From: Desulfovibrio porci
GTDB taxonomy: Bacteria; Desulfobacterota; Desulfovibrionia; Desulfovibrionales; Desulfovibrionaceae
Direction of reading: 5' to 3'
Assembly (NCBI RefSeq): GCF_009696265.1
Contig: NZ_VUMH01000004.1
Span: 1 to 64,000, forward strand
Length of the DNA stretch: 64,000 nt
The position numbers and the translations under genes are program-made. The notes beneath the pieces were generated by a model. That model had not been told where the DNA came from, searched no databases, and worked only from the letters and a program-made list of their open reading frames with translations. Of the stretch, positions 35,096 to 43,812 are shown in pieces (position 1 is the stretch's first letter; each line of letters opens with the position of its first letter).

Positions 35096-35884
35096 GACTT
35101 TTTTGGGCTTCAAGCGATATTCATACAACTTTTCGTAGTACGGCAGGCAGTGCTCATAGAGCATCCGGAGCATGGGCAGATCCTCAAAAATGGCGTCCAC
35201 CAGTTTTTCATCATAGAGGAAGGCCTCCATATTCTTCTGGATGCCGGTGCTGCTGCTCACATCATAGTAGAAATCCTTGCAGTGGTCGTATTCAGGCCGC
35301 CATTCCGGCGTCCAACGCAGGGTTTCGGGCTTGAATTCCAGTCCCATAGCGTCGCACCAGGCGGCCATGATCCCGGCCGGGTCGTTCTGGAAGTCGTCGC
35401 CGTCAATGACCAGCGGGGTCTTGCCGTTGTCCAGGGCGTGCAGGCCCAGTTCGCTGAGCCGGTTGAAAATCCTGTCCGAGGCCACGGGGCCCACATCCTC
35501 AATGCGCATGGAGCGCTGCGAGCCGATCACCTTCCAGAAGGACAGCACCACATATTTGGGGTTGCGGATCTGGAACATGTGGGTGCAGCGGCGCAGATAG
35601 GCCTCGTCGGCCAGGTAGTGGTCAATGGCGTGGTAGGGACATTCCTTGATGAAGGTGGGGCTCTTTTCCGCGATGCCGTAAATCTTCCGGATGACCTCCT
35701 CATAGACCACAGGCCAGCCTTCGTAGTCCTGGTGCGACTGCACGCCGGGCTCGTTTCTGTTCCGCCAGTACAGCGGCAGGGTGGGTTCGAAAATGGTGCG
35801 GAAATCCCCCCGATTGGTGATGGCCCGCATAAAAACGGTAGTGAGCGAACGCGGGTACATCCAATTGACGATAATTCTGTTCAT
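35093..35884 (-). CDS. Sulfotransferase-like P-loop protein
   Basis: A 263-residue cytoplasmic protein. It opens MNRIIVNWMYPRSLTTVFMRAI; YPRSLTT fits the 5'-phosphosulfate-binding loop of PAPS sulfotransferases. HMFQIRNPKYVVLSFWK fits the 3'-phosphate-binding region (RNP-x-x-x-xS). LVIDGDDFQNDPAGIMAAWCDAMGLEF corresponds to the later conserved helix. The acceptor cannot be read from sequence. AGGAGG precedes ATG 35884. The gene has its own -24/-12 promoter and lies between the sigma-54 activator and a sulfonate-type importer, which suggests a role in handling a sulfo-group compound. Family call by motif only. Confidence 0.72.
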   Translation of the reverse strand: MNRIIVNWMYPRSLTTVFMRAITNRGDFRTIFEPTLPLYWRNRNEPGVQSHQDYEGWPVVYEEVIRKIYGIAEKSPTFIKECPYHAIDHYLADEAYLRRCTHMFQIRNPKYVVLSFWKVIGSQRSMRIEDVGPVASDRIFNRLSELGLHALDNGKTPLVIDGDDFQNDPAGIMAAWCDAMGLEFKPETLRWTPEWRPEYDHCKDFYYDVSSSTGIQKNMEAFLYDEKLVDAIFEDLPMLRMLYEHCLPYYEKLYEYRLKPKKV

Positions 35885-35947
35885 GCCAGCCTCCTGAAAG
35901 TCCTGTACGTGTCTGCCCGGACGTGTGCCGGGTTGTACACGGCAAAA

Positions 35948-35963
35948 AGCAAGGAGCATGCCA
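35948..35963 (-). promoter_or_regulatory. Sigma-54 (-24/-12) promoter of the sulfotransferase-like gene
   Basis: On the minus strand: TGGCATG, CTCC, TTGCT, an almost perfect match to TGGCACG-N4-TTGCW with correct spacing. It faces the sulfotransferase-like gene, about 65 bp upstream of its ATG. The neighbouring gene encodes a sigma-54 activator. Confidence 0.85.
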
Positions 35964-36053
35964 GAAGAAAGCCTGGGGATATAAAAAATATTACATTATT
36001 TTAGCATATTAAAAGAAAATAAAACAATCCTGGCAAAGGGCTGCCCATGGACT

Positions 36054-36101
36054 GTAGCAGTCCGCACGATTCTGGTGCACCATTAGTGTGCGGACTGCTA
36101 C
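36054..36101. promoter_or_regulatory. Large inverted repeat, probable upstream activator site
   Basis: GTAGCAGTCCGCAC (36054-36067) is exactly inverted at 36088-36101; the 20-bp centre contains the 10-bp palindrome TGGTGCACCA. It lies about 115 bp upstream of the -24 element, the usual range for enhancer sites, and overlaps the stop codon of the activator gene. No T-tract on the minus strand, so a terminator role is less likely. Confidence 0.6.
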
Positions 36102-37957
36102 ACTTCTTCTCCGGGACGTTCCAGACCGAGGCGGAGCATGCGACGATAGAGGGTCCAGCGGCTGACGCCCAGCAGGCGGGCGCTTTTGCTGATGTTCCAG
36201 CCGGTCTTTTCCAGCGCGGCCAGCAGCCGTTCCTTTCCGTCCGCCGAAAGCGCGGCGGGCGCGTCCGCATGAAAAACGGGGCGCGCGGCGGTTTCCAGAG
36301 CGATATGCTCGGGCCTGATCATTTCCCCGCCGCAGAGCACAAAGGCCCGCTCAATGATATGCTCCAGTTCGCGCACATTGCCCGGCCAGGGATGGCGCAT
36401 GAAGATCTCCATGACTTCAGTGGACACGCCGGCAATGCTCTTGGCATACTGGGCGTTGAACTTGACGCGGAAATGCTCCACCAGCAGCGGGATATCCTCC
36501 ACCCGCTCGCGCAACGGCGGGATACGGAGATTCATGACGTTCAGGCGGTAGTAGAGATCCTCCCGGAAGGTCCCCTCGGCAATGGCTTTTTTGAGATTGC
36601 GGTGGGTGGCGGCCAGCACGCGCACGTCCACTTTGCGGGGGGTAGTTTCGCCCACGCGTTCGATCTCCTTTTCCTCCAGCACCCGCAACAGCTTGAGCTG
36701 GATCAGGGGCGAGATGTCCCCGATTTCGTCCAGCAGGATGGTGCCGCCGTGGGCGGCCTCAAAGCGGCCCACGCTTTCCCGGTCCGCGCCGGTAAACGCC
36801 CCTTTGGCGTGGCCGAACAACTCGCTTTCCAGCAGGCTTTCGGCCAGGGCCGAGCAATTGACCCGGATGAAGGGCCGCCCGGCGCGGCGGCCGCCGTAAT
36901 GCAGGGCATGGGCTATCTTCTCCTTGCCGGTGCCCGATTCGCCGGTGATCAGCACAGTGGTGCTCATGTCCGCCAGGGTGTGCAGCAGGTCGTAAATTTT
37001 CTGCATTTTCTCGCTCTGGCCGATGATGCCCTGATAATTGCGCCGTTCGCGCAGGGCGTTTTCCAGCCGGGCCAGGCGGGTGATGTCGCGGATGACCAGC
37101 ACCGCGCCCATAAAGGCGCCTTCGCCGTTGAGCAGCGGGGAGCAGTTGACCACGGCCACCTGCTCGCCTCCCCGGCCACGGAAGCAGCAAATCTGCGAAT
37201 CGCGCAGGCCGCGCTTGGTCTCCAGGGTTTTCCTGAGCGGGGCGAGACAGGCTTTGCTGCAATCCCCGGCGCGAAGGTCGAATTGTTCGCCCGCCGCGAC
37301 GTTCCCGTGGCAGATGCCGTTCACCGCGCGGTTGGCTGTGATCACGCGCAGCGAGGCGTCCACGGTGATGATGGCGTCCTGCACGCTGCCGAAAATGGAC
37401 TCCAGCAGATTCTTGTTTTCGATAAGCTCCCGCTCATAGATCTTGTTTTCAATGGCCCGCGACAGAATCTGGGCCGCCGTGGTCAGGATGTAGAGATCCG
37501 AATCATGCCACTGCCGGTGGTATCTGTGCTCGTCAAAGCCGATGAATCCGTACATGCTCCCATATACGAAGAGCGGCACGTTCAAGGTGGACTTCACCCC
37601 GGAAGCGCGCAGATGTTCCCGGTAGTTTCTGAACGGCATGCTGTCCGCATCGGGATAATTGAGCACTTTGCCCGCCCTCAGTTCCCTGGCGGCCATGGGA
37701 ATGTGCAGCACAATATCGGCGGAGCCCCGCTTGAGACCCAGCGCCGGTTCATCCCAGCCGCAACGGCAGATGAAACTTTGGTCCTCTTGCTGATAACTGA
37801 ACATGAATACGCGACTGACATGCAGCGTCATTCCCATGCGCCGCAAGGCCCCTTGCAGAAAATCACCCATATCGGTGACACGGACGGCCATTTCCGAGAT
37901 TTCAGCCAGCATTTTTTCATAGGAAATGCGTTTTTCCAAAAGTTCAGCATCGTGCAT
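36098..37957 (-). CDS. Sigma-54-dependent activator (GAF-PAS-AAA+-Fis)
   Basis: A 619-residue enhancer-binding protein. An N-terminal GAF-like domain (about 20-180) is followed by a PAS domain (about 195-310, LLESIFGSVQDAIITVDASLRVITANRAV), then the AAA+ domain with Walker A GESGTGKE near 338, intact GAFTGA near 385 and LDEIGDI, and a Fis-type helix-turn-helix at the end (WNISKSARLLGVSRWTLYRRM). ATG 37957 has GGAG five bases upstream; GTG two codons earlier is less likely. The divergent placement of binding site and promoter points to the sulfotransferase/importer genes as targets. The PAS region has cysteines (GDCSKACL, ICCF) that could bind a cofactor. Confidence 0.92.
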   Translation of the reverse strand: MHDAELLEKRISYEKMLAEISEMAVRVTDMGDFLQGALRRMGMTLHVSRVFMFSYQQEDQSFICRCGWDEPALGLKRGSADIVLHIPMAARELRAGKVLNYPDADSMPFRNYREHLRASGVKSTLNVPLFVYGSMYGFIGFDEHRYHRQWHDSDLYILTTAAQILSRAIENKIYERELIENKNLLESIFGSVQDAIITVDASLRVITANRAVNGICHGNVAAGEQFDLRAGDCSKACLAPLRKTLETKRGLRDSQICCFRGRGGEQVAVVNCSPLLNGEGAFMGAVLVIRDITRLARLENALRERRNYQGIIGQSEKMQKIYDLLHTLADMSTTVLITGESGTGKEKIAHALHYGGRRAGRPFIRVNCSALAESLLESELFGHAKGAFTGADRESVGRFEAAHGGTILLDEIGDISPLIQLKLLRVLEEKEIERVGETTPRKVDVRVLAATHRNLKKAIAEGTFREDLYYRLNVMNLRIPPLRERVEDIPLLVEHFRVKFNAQYAKSIAGVSTEVMEIFMRHPWPGNVRELEHIIERAFVLCGGEMIRPEHIALETAARPVFHADAPAALSADGKERLLAALEKTGWNISKSARLLGVSRWTLYRRMLRLGLERPGEEV

Positions 37958-38081
37958 AGCCACTCCATAAGCATTGAAGTGCGTTTGTTATATATAAATA
38001 TAGTTATACATATATATTAATTATACAATCAGCGGGATATGACGGTCAAACACACTATTCTATGCAAAAAGCGCACACAAA

Positions 38082-38113
38082 AACCCCCTCAGGCCTTTCA
38101 GCCGGAGGGGGTT
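38082..38113 (-). terminator. Intrinsic terminator of the catalase gene
   Basis: AACCCCCTC (38082-38090) pairs with GAGGGGGTT (38105-38113); on the minus strand the stem is followed by TTTTGTGTG. Confidence 0.75.
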
Positions 38114-38172
38114 CGGGGAATCAGCGTCGGCGGCGCGGGCATGCCGCCGCAAGGAGGATACTACGCTGAAAT

Positions 38173-39639
38173 TCAGATTTCGCTTTCAGCGATGCCGCAG
38201 GCTTTGGCCACGCCCGCGCCGTACGCCGGATCGGCCTTGGCGCAGTTGCGGATGTGACGCAGTTTGATTTCCTTGGGCGCGTCGCCCAGGGCGCGGGCCG
38301 TATTGCCGAACAGGGCATCTTTCTGTTCCGGGCTCATCAGCCGGAAGAGCCTGCCGGGCTGCTCGAAATAGTCGGCGTCGTCGCAGGGGTAATTCCAGCG
38401 GGCCGCGTCGCCGCTGATCTTCAACGGCGGTTCGGCGTACTCGGGCTGTTCCTGCCAGGCACCTTCGCTGTTGGGCTCATAGCTGGTATAGCCGCCGTAG
38501 TTGCCGTCCACGCGCATCTGGCCGTCGCGGTGGTAGCTGTGGAAGGGGCAGCGCGCCTTGTTCACCGGGATCAGATGATGGTTGACACCCAGACGGTAGC
38601 GTTGCGCGTCGCCGTAGGAGAACAGGCGGCCCTGAAGCATCTTGTCCGGCGAAACGCCGATGCCGGGCACCAGGTTGGAGGGGTTGAAGGCGGCCTGCTC
38701 CACTTCCGCGAAATAGTTTTCCGGATTGCGGTTCAGCTCCAGCACGCCCACTTCCATGAGCGGATAATCCTTGTGATACCAGACCTTGGTCAGGTCAAAA
38801 GGATGGTAGGGCAGCTTTTCGGCGTCTTCCTCGGGCATGACTTGGAAATACAGGGTCCAGCGTGGGAAATCCCCTTTTTCAATGTGCTCGAACAGATCAC
38901 GCTGATGGCTGTCGCGATCGCGCCCGATGAGTTCCTGAGCCTCGGCGTCCGTGAGATTTTTGATGCCCTGCTGGGTTCTGAAATGGAACTTGACCCAGAA
39001 GCGTTCGTTTTTGGCGTTGATCAAGCTGTAGGTATGGCTGCCAAAGCCGTGCATATGGCGGTAGGATGCCGGAATGCCGCGATCGCTCATAACCACGGTG
39101 ACCTGATGCAGGGCTTCGGGCAGCAGGGTCCAGAAGTCCCAGTTGTCCTTGGCGCTGTGCATATTGGTGCGCGGGTTGCGCTTGACCACGTGGTTCAGGT
39201 CAGGGAACTTGAGCGGATCGCGCAAAAAAAAGACCGGGGCGTTGTTGCCCACCATGTCCCAGTTGCCCTGATCCGTATAGAATTTGACGGCAAAGCCGCG
39301 GATGTCGCGCTCCGCGTCAGCGGCGCCGCGCTCGCCCGCCACAGTGGAAAAACGGGCGAACACTTCGGTTTTTTTGCCGATCTCGGCAAAAAGCGAAGCC
39401 CTGGTGTATTTGGTCACATCATGGGTTACCGTAAAGGTGCCGTAGGCGCCGGAACCCTTGGCGTGCATGCGCCGTTCCGGGATCACTTCCCGGTCAAAAT
39501 GGGCCAGCTTCTCCTGAAACCAGACATCCTGCATAAGCATGGGGCCGCGCGGGCCCGCGGTCAGGGCATGATTATTGTCGGACACCGGTGCACCGGCATT
39601 GGTGGTGAGCGAGTTCTTGTTTTTCATATTATCCGCCAT
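38173..39639 (-). CDS. katA: Monofunctional heme catalase
   Basis: A 488-residue small-subunit (clade 3) catalase that dismutates H2O2 in the cytoplasm. The distal histidine is in [12 protein letters not shown] (residue 59), the distal asparagine in [12 protein letters not shown] (near 132), and the proximal heme-ligand tyrosine in [14 protein letters not shown]. Length is typical. A strong palindrome resembling a PerR box lies about 110 bp upstream. AAGGAG precedes the ATG. Catalase is found in some air-tolerant Desulfovibrio. Confidence 0.97.
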   Translation of the reverse strand: MADNMKNKNSLTTNAGAPVSDNNHALTAGPRGPMLMQDVWFQEKLAHFDREVIPERRMHAKGSGAYGTFTVTHDVTKYTRASLFAEIGKKTEVFARFSTVAGERGAADAERDIRGFAVKFYTDQGNWDMVGNNAPVFFLRDPLKFPDLNHVVKRNPRTNMHSAKDNWDFWTLLPEALHQVTVVMSDRGIPASYRHMHGFGSHTYSLINAKNERFWVKFHFRTQQGIKNLTDAEAQELIGRDRDSHQRDLFEHIEKGDFPRWTLYFQVMPEEDAEKLPYHPFDLTKVWYHKDYPLMEVGVLELNRNPENYFAEVEQAAFNPSNLVPGIGVSPDKMLQGRLFSYGDAQRYRLGVNHHLIPVNKARCPFHSYHRDGQMRVDGNYGGYTSYEPNSEGAWQEQPEYAEPPLKISGDAARWNYPCDDADYFEQPGRLFRLMSPEQKDALFGNTARALGDAPKEIKLRHIRNCAKADPAYGAGVAKACGIAESEI

Positions 39640-39742
39640 GGCGCTTTTCTCCTTGGTTTATCCGAAGGGCTCGGGTGAGAAAACGGTTCCGTACCTGCTG
39701 TCTTTGCGTTGAAAAGACTATGGCACAGGGTCCGCTTTTTGT

Positions 39743-39763
39743 AAATAGTAATTATTACTATTT
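39743..39763. promoter_or_regulatory. PerR/Fur-like box upstream of katA
   Basis: AAATAGTAAT and ATTACTATTT flank a central T, a perfect 21-bp palindrome. The core TAGTAATTATTACTA resembles the PerR box TTATAATNATTATAA, differing at two symmetric positions per half. It lies about 105-125 bp upstream of the catalase start. No perR gene is in the window. Confidence 0.6.
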
Positions 39764-39844
39764 TTGAATAAATAAAATTCAGCCTGAGCATTCACAAAAA
39801 TATCTTTTATTTTACCAGGATAAGTGCGATCAGCGATCCGGTTC

Positions 39845-40609
39845 TCAGGGCATGGCGGGTTTGCGGCTGCGCAAAATGGGCTGGCCCAGATGCAGCTCTT
39901 CCGTGATCTGCGGCACTTCGGCCGCACGGGAGGCGTCGCCGCGCAGCAGCACCAGCACCAGAAAGAGCTTGCCGTCACGTTGCATGCGGGTGCGCAGTCC
40001 CCTGCCCTCCAGACGCTGGCGCAGGCTGTCCACGCTTTCCGCATCCTTGAAGGCCCCTACCTGGAAGACATAGTCGAACATGGTGGCTACAGGCGCGGGC
40101 GGCGGGGTCTGGCCTTCCGGCACGGCCGGAGTGAAGGGCGCGGTCGAAACGACGGCCGGCGCGGCCTGGCCGTTCTGTCCGGCCTGCGCGTTCGAGGCGG
40201 GCGCGCCATTGGCGGCAACCGGCGGCTGTGCGGGCGCGGCCGGTTCCGGCGTGCCTTGCGCGGCGTTGTCGTTGCGCAGGGCACGCGCAAAACGCAGATC
40301 CTCCGGGGCCAGAATCCGCTGGCCCGCGTCCGCGCCGTCCCGCACCGCTTCCATGCCTTGCGCCACAGGGTCCGCCAACGGATTAGCCCCATCCGATACC
40401 GGCGGCCGCTCCGTGCCGCCACGGGCCGCACCCGCCGGAGCCGCGTGCCTGACAGCGTAGGCGCGTCCGCTCATAACCCCGCCCACATAGGACAGGACAA
40501 TGGCCGCCAGCACCAGAAAGCAGGCCGCCACCAGCGACGAGGGACGCAGGCGCAGAGCGCCCTTGGGGCTGTCTTGCGCGGATGCGGACGGACGGGAGAC
40601 GGGGGACAT
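39845..40609 (-). CDS. SPOR-domain membrane protein
   Basis: A 254-residue inner-membrane protein: short cytoplasmic N-terminus, one helix (LVAACFLVLAAIVLSYVGGVM), a long Pro/Ala-rich periplasmic linker, and a C-terminal SPOR domain (FDYVFQVGAFKDAESVDSLRQRLEGRGLRTRMQ...). SPOR domains bind denuded septal peptidoglycan, so a role at division is likely. AAGGAGTAAGC precedes ATG 40609. Confidence 0.88.
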   Translation of the reverse strand: MSPVSRPSASAQDSPKGALRLRPSSLVAACFLVLAAIVLSYVGGVMSGRAYAVRHAAPAGAARGGTERPPVSDGANPLADPVAQGMEAVRDGADAGQRILAPEDLRFARALRNDNAAQGTPEPAAPAQPPVAANGAPASNAQAGQNGQAAPAVVSTAPFTPAVPEGQTPPPAPVATMFDYVFQVGAFKDAESVDSLRQRLEGRGLRTRMQRDGKLFLVLVLLRGDASRAAEVPQITEELHLGQPILRSRKPAMP

Positions 40610-40828
40610 GCTTACTCCTTAATATTCTTCTTGATTCTTGCTGTTCTGCCATGCCGTCGCGCCTTCCGGCACGGGCATTGTGCGCACCATAGCAGCCCGC
40701 GCCGTCAGCGTAAAGAGAGGGAGAATCAGGTCCAGAGCGCGGGGGCGGGCGTCCGGCAAGACGCCTTGCGGGCGGCCCCCGCACTCTGTTACACTGCGGG
40801 CGTCGTCATCTCCAACCGGAGTTCAGCC

Positions 40829-41803
40829 ATGAAATTTGCGCGTTGCCGCGTTTTCCTCCTTCTGCTTTGCGCCCTTGCCTGCGCCCTCCCGGCGGAAAGC
40901 CCGTCGGCCGCCTCCCCCCCCGCCAACCTGACAATCAGCAACCAGAGCAGCTATGATCTGCTCAATATCCGTTTCCGCCAGGGCCGGAGCATGTATTTCG
41001 TACGGCTGGACATGGCTCCCGGCGCGCGGGACGATATTGAGAATCCGGGCGTCACGGCGGATCTGCGGGTGGATACGGGCCTGGCCTTCTGGTTTTTCAA
41101 AGCCGTGCCCCTGAACCAGGCGCGCCGCCTGACCTTCTGCGGCGAACACGCGGCCTGCCTGATTCTGGAACAGGTCAACAAAATCTCCCGGCATCTCAGC
41201 GGCACTGTGCAAAGCCTGCTGCCGGAAGAACTCAGCCGCCCGGTCTGCACCCTGGATCAGTTCCGCCCCGGTATGGCCATGAGCGACGTCTGCTCCCTGC
41301 TGGATCCCGATCCCCCGCGCGACGACAACGACGCCGTGCTGACCAGCCTGGGCTTCGCGGGCATGGTCTGGGCCGCGCGGCTTGCGCCGGGCCAGCCCTC
41401 CCCCGATGACCATCGCCTCAACGGGCATGACCGTCTGGGGCATCTGGAACTGCGCCGGCAGCTGACCGCCGCCACGCTGGACAGCCTGCTGCGGACCCTC
41501 TACGCTCAGGGCTATGTGCCCTGGCAAGCCGAATTGCCCGGTCTGGACATGAATTTTACGGAAATGACGGACCTGGACACGGCCAAGCAGAAGGACATTC
41601 TGCGGCAGACCCTGCACTATTTTCTGCAATCCGGCCGGGGCGAGGCCACAGTGATGCTGGCCCCGGCGGCCATGCTGCCCGCGCTGGCCGACGCCGACGC
41701 GCCGCAGCGCGACGTGCAGCTTTTCACCCTCACCCTGCGCCAGAGTTCCAGGACCCTGGTGGTGGATGTGGCGGCGTATCAGGGCGGTGAAGGCGGCCGT
41801 TAG
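40829..41803 (+). CDS. Exported protein of unknown function (324 aa)
   Basis: Signal peptide MKFARCRVFLLLLCALACALPAES. The mature part begins ANLTISNQSSYDLLNIRFRQG, a beta-strand pattern, and has MYFVRLDMAPGARDDIENP, FCGEHAACLIL with paired cysteines and a C-terminal helical segment (DTAKQKDILRQTLHYFLQSGRG). I recognise no family. Codon use is normal. The start is ATG 40829; the longer frame upstream overlaps the SPOR gene antisense. Confidence 0.75.
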   Translation: MKFARCRVFLLLLCALACALPAESPSAASPPANLTISNQSSYDLLNIRFRQGRSMYFVRLDMAPGARDDIENPGVTADLRVDTGLAFWFFKAVPLNQARRLTFCGEHAACLILEQVNKISRHLSGTVQSLLPEELSRPVCTLDQFRPGMAMSDVCSLLDPDPPRDDNDAVLTSLGFAGMVWAARLAPGQPSPDDHRLNGHDRLGHLELRRQLTAATLDSLLRTLYAQGYVPWQAELPGLDMNFTEMTDLDTAKQKDILRQTLHYFLQSGRGEATVMLAPAAMLPALADADAPQRDVQLFTLTLRQSSRTLVVDVAAYQGGEGGR

Positions 41804-42078
41804 GGCATCTTAATCTTTATGCGTATTGCCGGAAGCAATCCGCCCTTCGGCTACCCGGATTCGCGGTGTGCCGCCCGGGTGAAATTTCTCATGCCCGCAA
41901 GGCGGGATCTCCCGCGCTCCGGGCGTTACCCTTTCCTGAATTTCTCTGATTACCCCACCCAGCCTCCGCTACCTGTGGACGTATACTCCGGCATAGCGTA
42001 GATTCATATTGGCTTGTTTCCTTTCCGCCGTTCACCGCCGGTTGCGTCCGGTCATGGCGACGGCATACGCCATAGGCC
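41804..42078. other. Intergenic region without a clear gene
   Basis: Begins with the TAGGGCATCTTAATCTTTATG stop-associated sequence related to the one after queD. Contains CCCGCAAGGCGGG-type small hairpins. Short frames here lack ribosome sites. I see no gene. Confidence 0.4.
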
Positions 42079-42101
42079 GTGAACCTGGGTTCACCCGTTT
42101 T
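42079..42101 (+). terminator. Palindrome with T-tract upstream of the second activator gene
   Basis: GTGAACC, TG, GGTTCAC (42079-42094), followed by CCG and seven T. It looks like a short intrinsic terminator, but the tight loop and the position about 80 bp before an activator gene also allow an operator. Confidence 0.5.
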
Positions 42102-42172
42102 TTTACACGCCTTTGCTCCGGACTGGAGGGAACGCCCGGCACGAATGCTTTTCCGCAAACGAGGTGCAAGCG

Positions 42173-43522
42173 ATGAAACCAGTCCAGATCTCCGAACGGA
42201 TAGATTTAACGACTCTGTACCTTTTACTGACCGGGCGAGAACTTTTTCCGGACGCCGGCAGCGTCATCAACGGCGTTTATATTGCGGACGCCCGCGGCAA
42301 CACGCTCTGGGTGAGCAGCGGCTGCGAACAGCTCTGGGGATATACCGCTCCGGAGTTATATGGGAAAAACGTCGTTGACCTGGAAAGGAAAGGGGTCTGG
42401 AAACCTTCCGGAGTCCGGAAAGTCCTGGAAGCCCGCAAGCGTGTCGCGGTCGCCCAGGAAACCGCCGTCGGACGACGCCTGCATATCGTTGGAACGCCCA
42501 TTTTTGACGGCAAGGGCAACCTCAACAGGGTCGTCAACAGCGCCAGGGACGTCAGCCCGCGCGACAGGCAATCCGCGGAAGGACAGGATTTTTTCTTTCA
42601 GAGCGAGGCCATGCGCGAGGTCAACAGGCTGGTCGACCGGGTCGCCCCCCTGGACGTCAACGTGCTGGTGACCGGCGAATCGGGCACCGGCAAGGATATC
42701 GTCGCGCGCCGGATACACAGGCTGCGCAGTCCGGATAAAGCTTTCGTCAAGGTGGACTGCGGCGCCGTCGCCGCCAACCTGCTGGAATCGGAACTGTTCG
42801 GATACGAGCCGGGCGCCTTTTCCGGAGCGGAGCGAAGCGGGAAAAAGGGCCTTGTGGAAGCCGCCGGGGACGGCACCCTTTTTCTGGACGAGATCGGTGA
42901 AATCCCTCTCTCCCTGCAAAGCAAATTCCTGCGCCTCCTCCAGGACAAAACCTACCTGAAGGTGGGGGGCACCAAAGAACGTCGGCTGAACGCCCGCATC
43001 ATTGCCGCAACTCATCGCGACCTGGCGAAAATGGTGGAAGACAAGGAGTTCCGGCTGGACCTGTACTTCCGGCTGACCACCCTGCCCATCCACCTGCCCC
43101 CCCTGCGGGCGCGCAGGAGCGACATCCCGGCTCTGGTGGACCACATCCGCGCCCGCTTCGAACGGCGCTTCGGCTATTCCCGGCAATTCAACGCGCGCGC
43201 CCTCGCCTGTCTGGCGAACCATCTCTGGCCCGGCAACATCCGTGAGCTGGAAAACATCGTGGAGCGCATGCTGCTGACAGCCGAAACGAACACTATCGAC
43301 GCCTGCGACCTGCCCGGCGACATCAGCGGGGAATCCTACGAGAAAAGTATGAACCTCGACGACGTGATGCTGCTCAGGGACTGCCTGCGCCTGACGGAGG
43401 AAAACCTTCTCCAGATGGCCTGGAGGAAGTACAGAACCACAACGGGCGTCGCCAGGGCCCTGGGCATAGACCAGTCCACGGCCAGCCGCAAACTGCGTAA
43501 AATTCTGGGGCCTATGCGTTAG
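42173..43522 (+). CDS. Sigma-54-dependent activator (PAS-AAA+-HTH) with GAFSGA loop
   Basis: A 449-residue enhancer-binding protein. A PAS domain fills residues about 30-135 (INGVYIADARGNTLWVSSGCEQLWGY). The AAA+ domain has Walker A GESGTGKD near 168, LFLDEIGEIPL and the loop GAFSGA near 213, a Thr to Ser change in GAFTGA. The C-terminus has a compact helix-turn-helix (GVARALGIDQSTASRKLRKIL). GAGGTG precedes ATG 42173. It is followed by a nitrilase gene with a -24/-12 promoter and palindromes, its likely target. Confidence 0.92.
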   Translation: MKPVQISERIDLTTLYLLLTGRELFPDAGSVINGVYIADARGNTLWVSSGCEQLWGYTAPELYGKNVVDLERKGVWKPSGVRKVLEARKRVAVAQETAVGRRLHIVGTPIFDGKGNLNRVVNSARDVSPRDRQSAEGQDFFFQSEAMREVNRLVDRVAPLDVNVLVTGESGTGKDIVARRIHRLRSPDKAFVKVDCGAVAANLLESELFGYEPGAFSGAERSGKKGLVEAAGDGTLFLDEIGEIPLSLQSKFLRLLQDKTYLKVGGTKERRLNARIIAATHRDLAKMVEDKEFRLDLYFRLTTLPIHLPPLRARRSDIPALVDHIRARFERRFGYSRQFNARALACLANHLWPGNIRELENIVERMLLTAETNTIDACDLPGDISGESYEKSMNLDDVMLLRDCLRLTEENLLQMAWRKYRTTTGVARALGIDQSTASRKLRKILGPMR

Positions 43523-43529
43523 CGCATAG
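43512..43529. promoter_or_regulatory. Palindrome A at the activator stop codon
   Basis: CTATGCG, TTAG, CGCATAG, a perfect 7-4-7 inverted repeat spanning the stop codon. It shares TATGC with palindrome B 15 bp on, which suggests two binding sites of the same activator. Confidence 0.5.
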
Positions 43530-43543
43530 CCTCTCCGCCCCAG

Positions 43544-43563
43544 GGTATGCCGCATTGCATACC
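43544..43563. promoter_or_regulatory. Palindrome B, probable upstream activator site
   Basis: GGTATGC, CGCATT, GCATACC, a perfect 7-6-7 inverted repeat about 100 bp upstream of the -24 element of the nitrilase promoter. Confidence 0.55.
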
Positions 43564-43638
43564 GCGTCCATCCCATCCGCCCTTCCGGCACAAAGACCAT
43601 TCTTCTTAATCGCGCGCCATTCAAAGGTTCGCGACCAA

Positions 43639-43652
43639 GCGTTGCGCAACGC
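43639..43652. promoter_or_regulatory. Palindrome C next to the -24 element
   Basis: GCGTTGCGCAACGC is a perfect 14-bp palindrome ending 7 bp before the -24 element. Its sequence differs from A and B, so a second regulator may bind here. Confidence 0.5.
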
Positions 43653-43658
43653 ATGTCC

Positions 43659-43675
43659 TTGGCATGCGTTTTGCG
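43659..43675 (+). promoter_or_regulatory. Sigma-54 (-24/-12) promoter of the nitrilase gene
   Basis: TTGGCATG, CGTT, TTGCG matches TGGCACG-N4-TTGCW with correct spacing, 138 bp upstream of the nitrilase ATG. After it lies the dispersed sequence GCTGCCGACTTTGTC (43698-43712) and a GCGCTCCGCGC hairpin, within the 5' UTR. Confidence 0.85.
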
Positions 43676-43812
43676 ATCATGGAAAACGTTTGCCGCCGCT
43701 GCCGACTTTGTCAACAGTCTCAGGCGCTCCGCGCCTGAAATCCGGCAAGCGCCTGTTTTCATGAACGGTTCCGCATGGAGCGAACCGCATATCCCCAAAG
43801 GAGGATTTGGAC

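Noticed and set aside
30996..36101. Calling the importer a taurine transporter with a taurine degradation pathway
   Set aside because: No tauD, tpa, xsc or isethionate lyase gene is present; only the transporter family is supported.
36054..36101. The large inverted repeat as the terminator of the activator gene
   Set aside because: No T-tract follows on the minus strand, while its distance from the -24/-12 promoter fits an activator site better.
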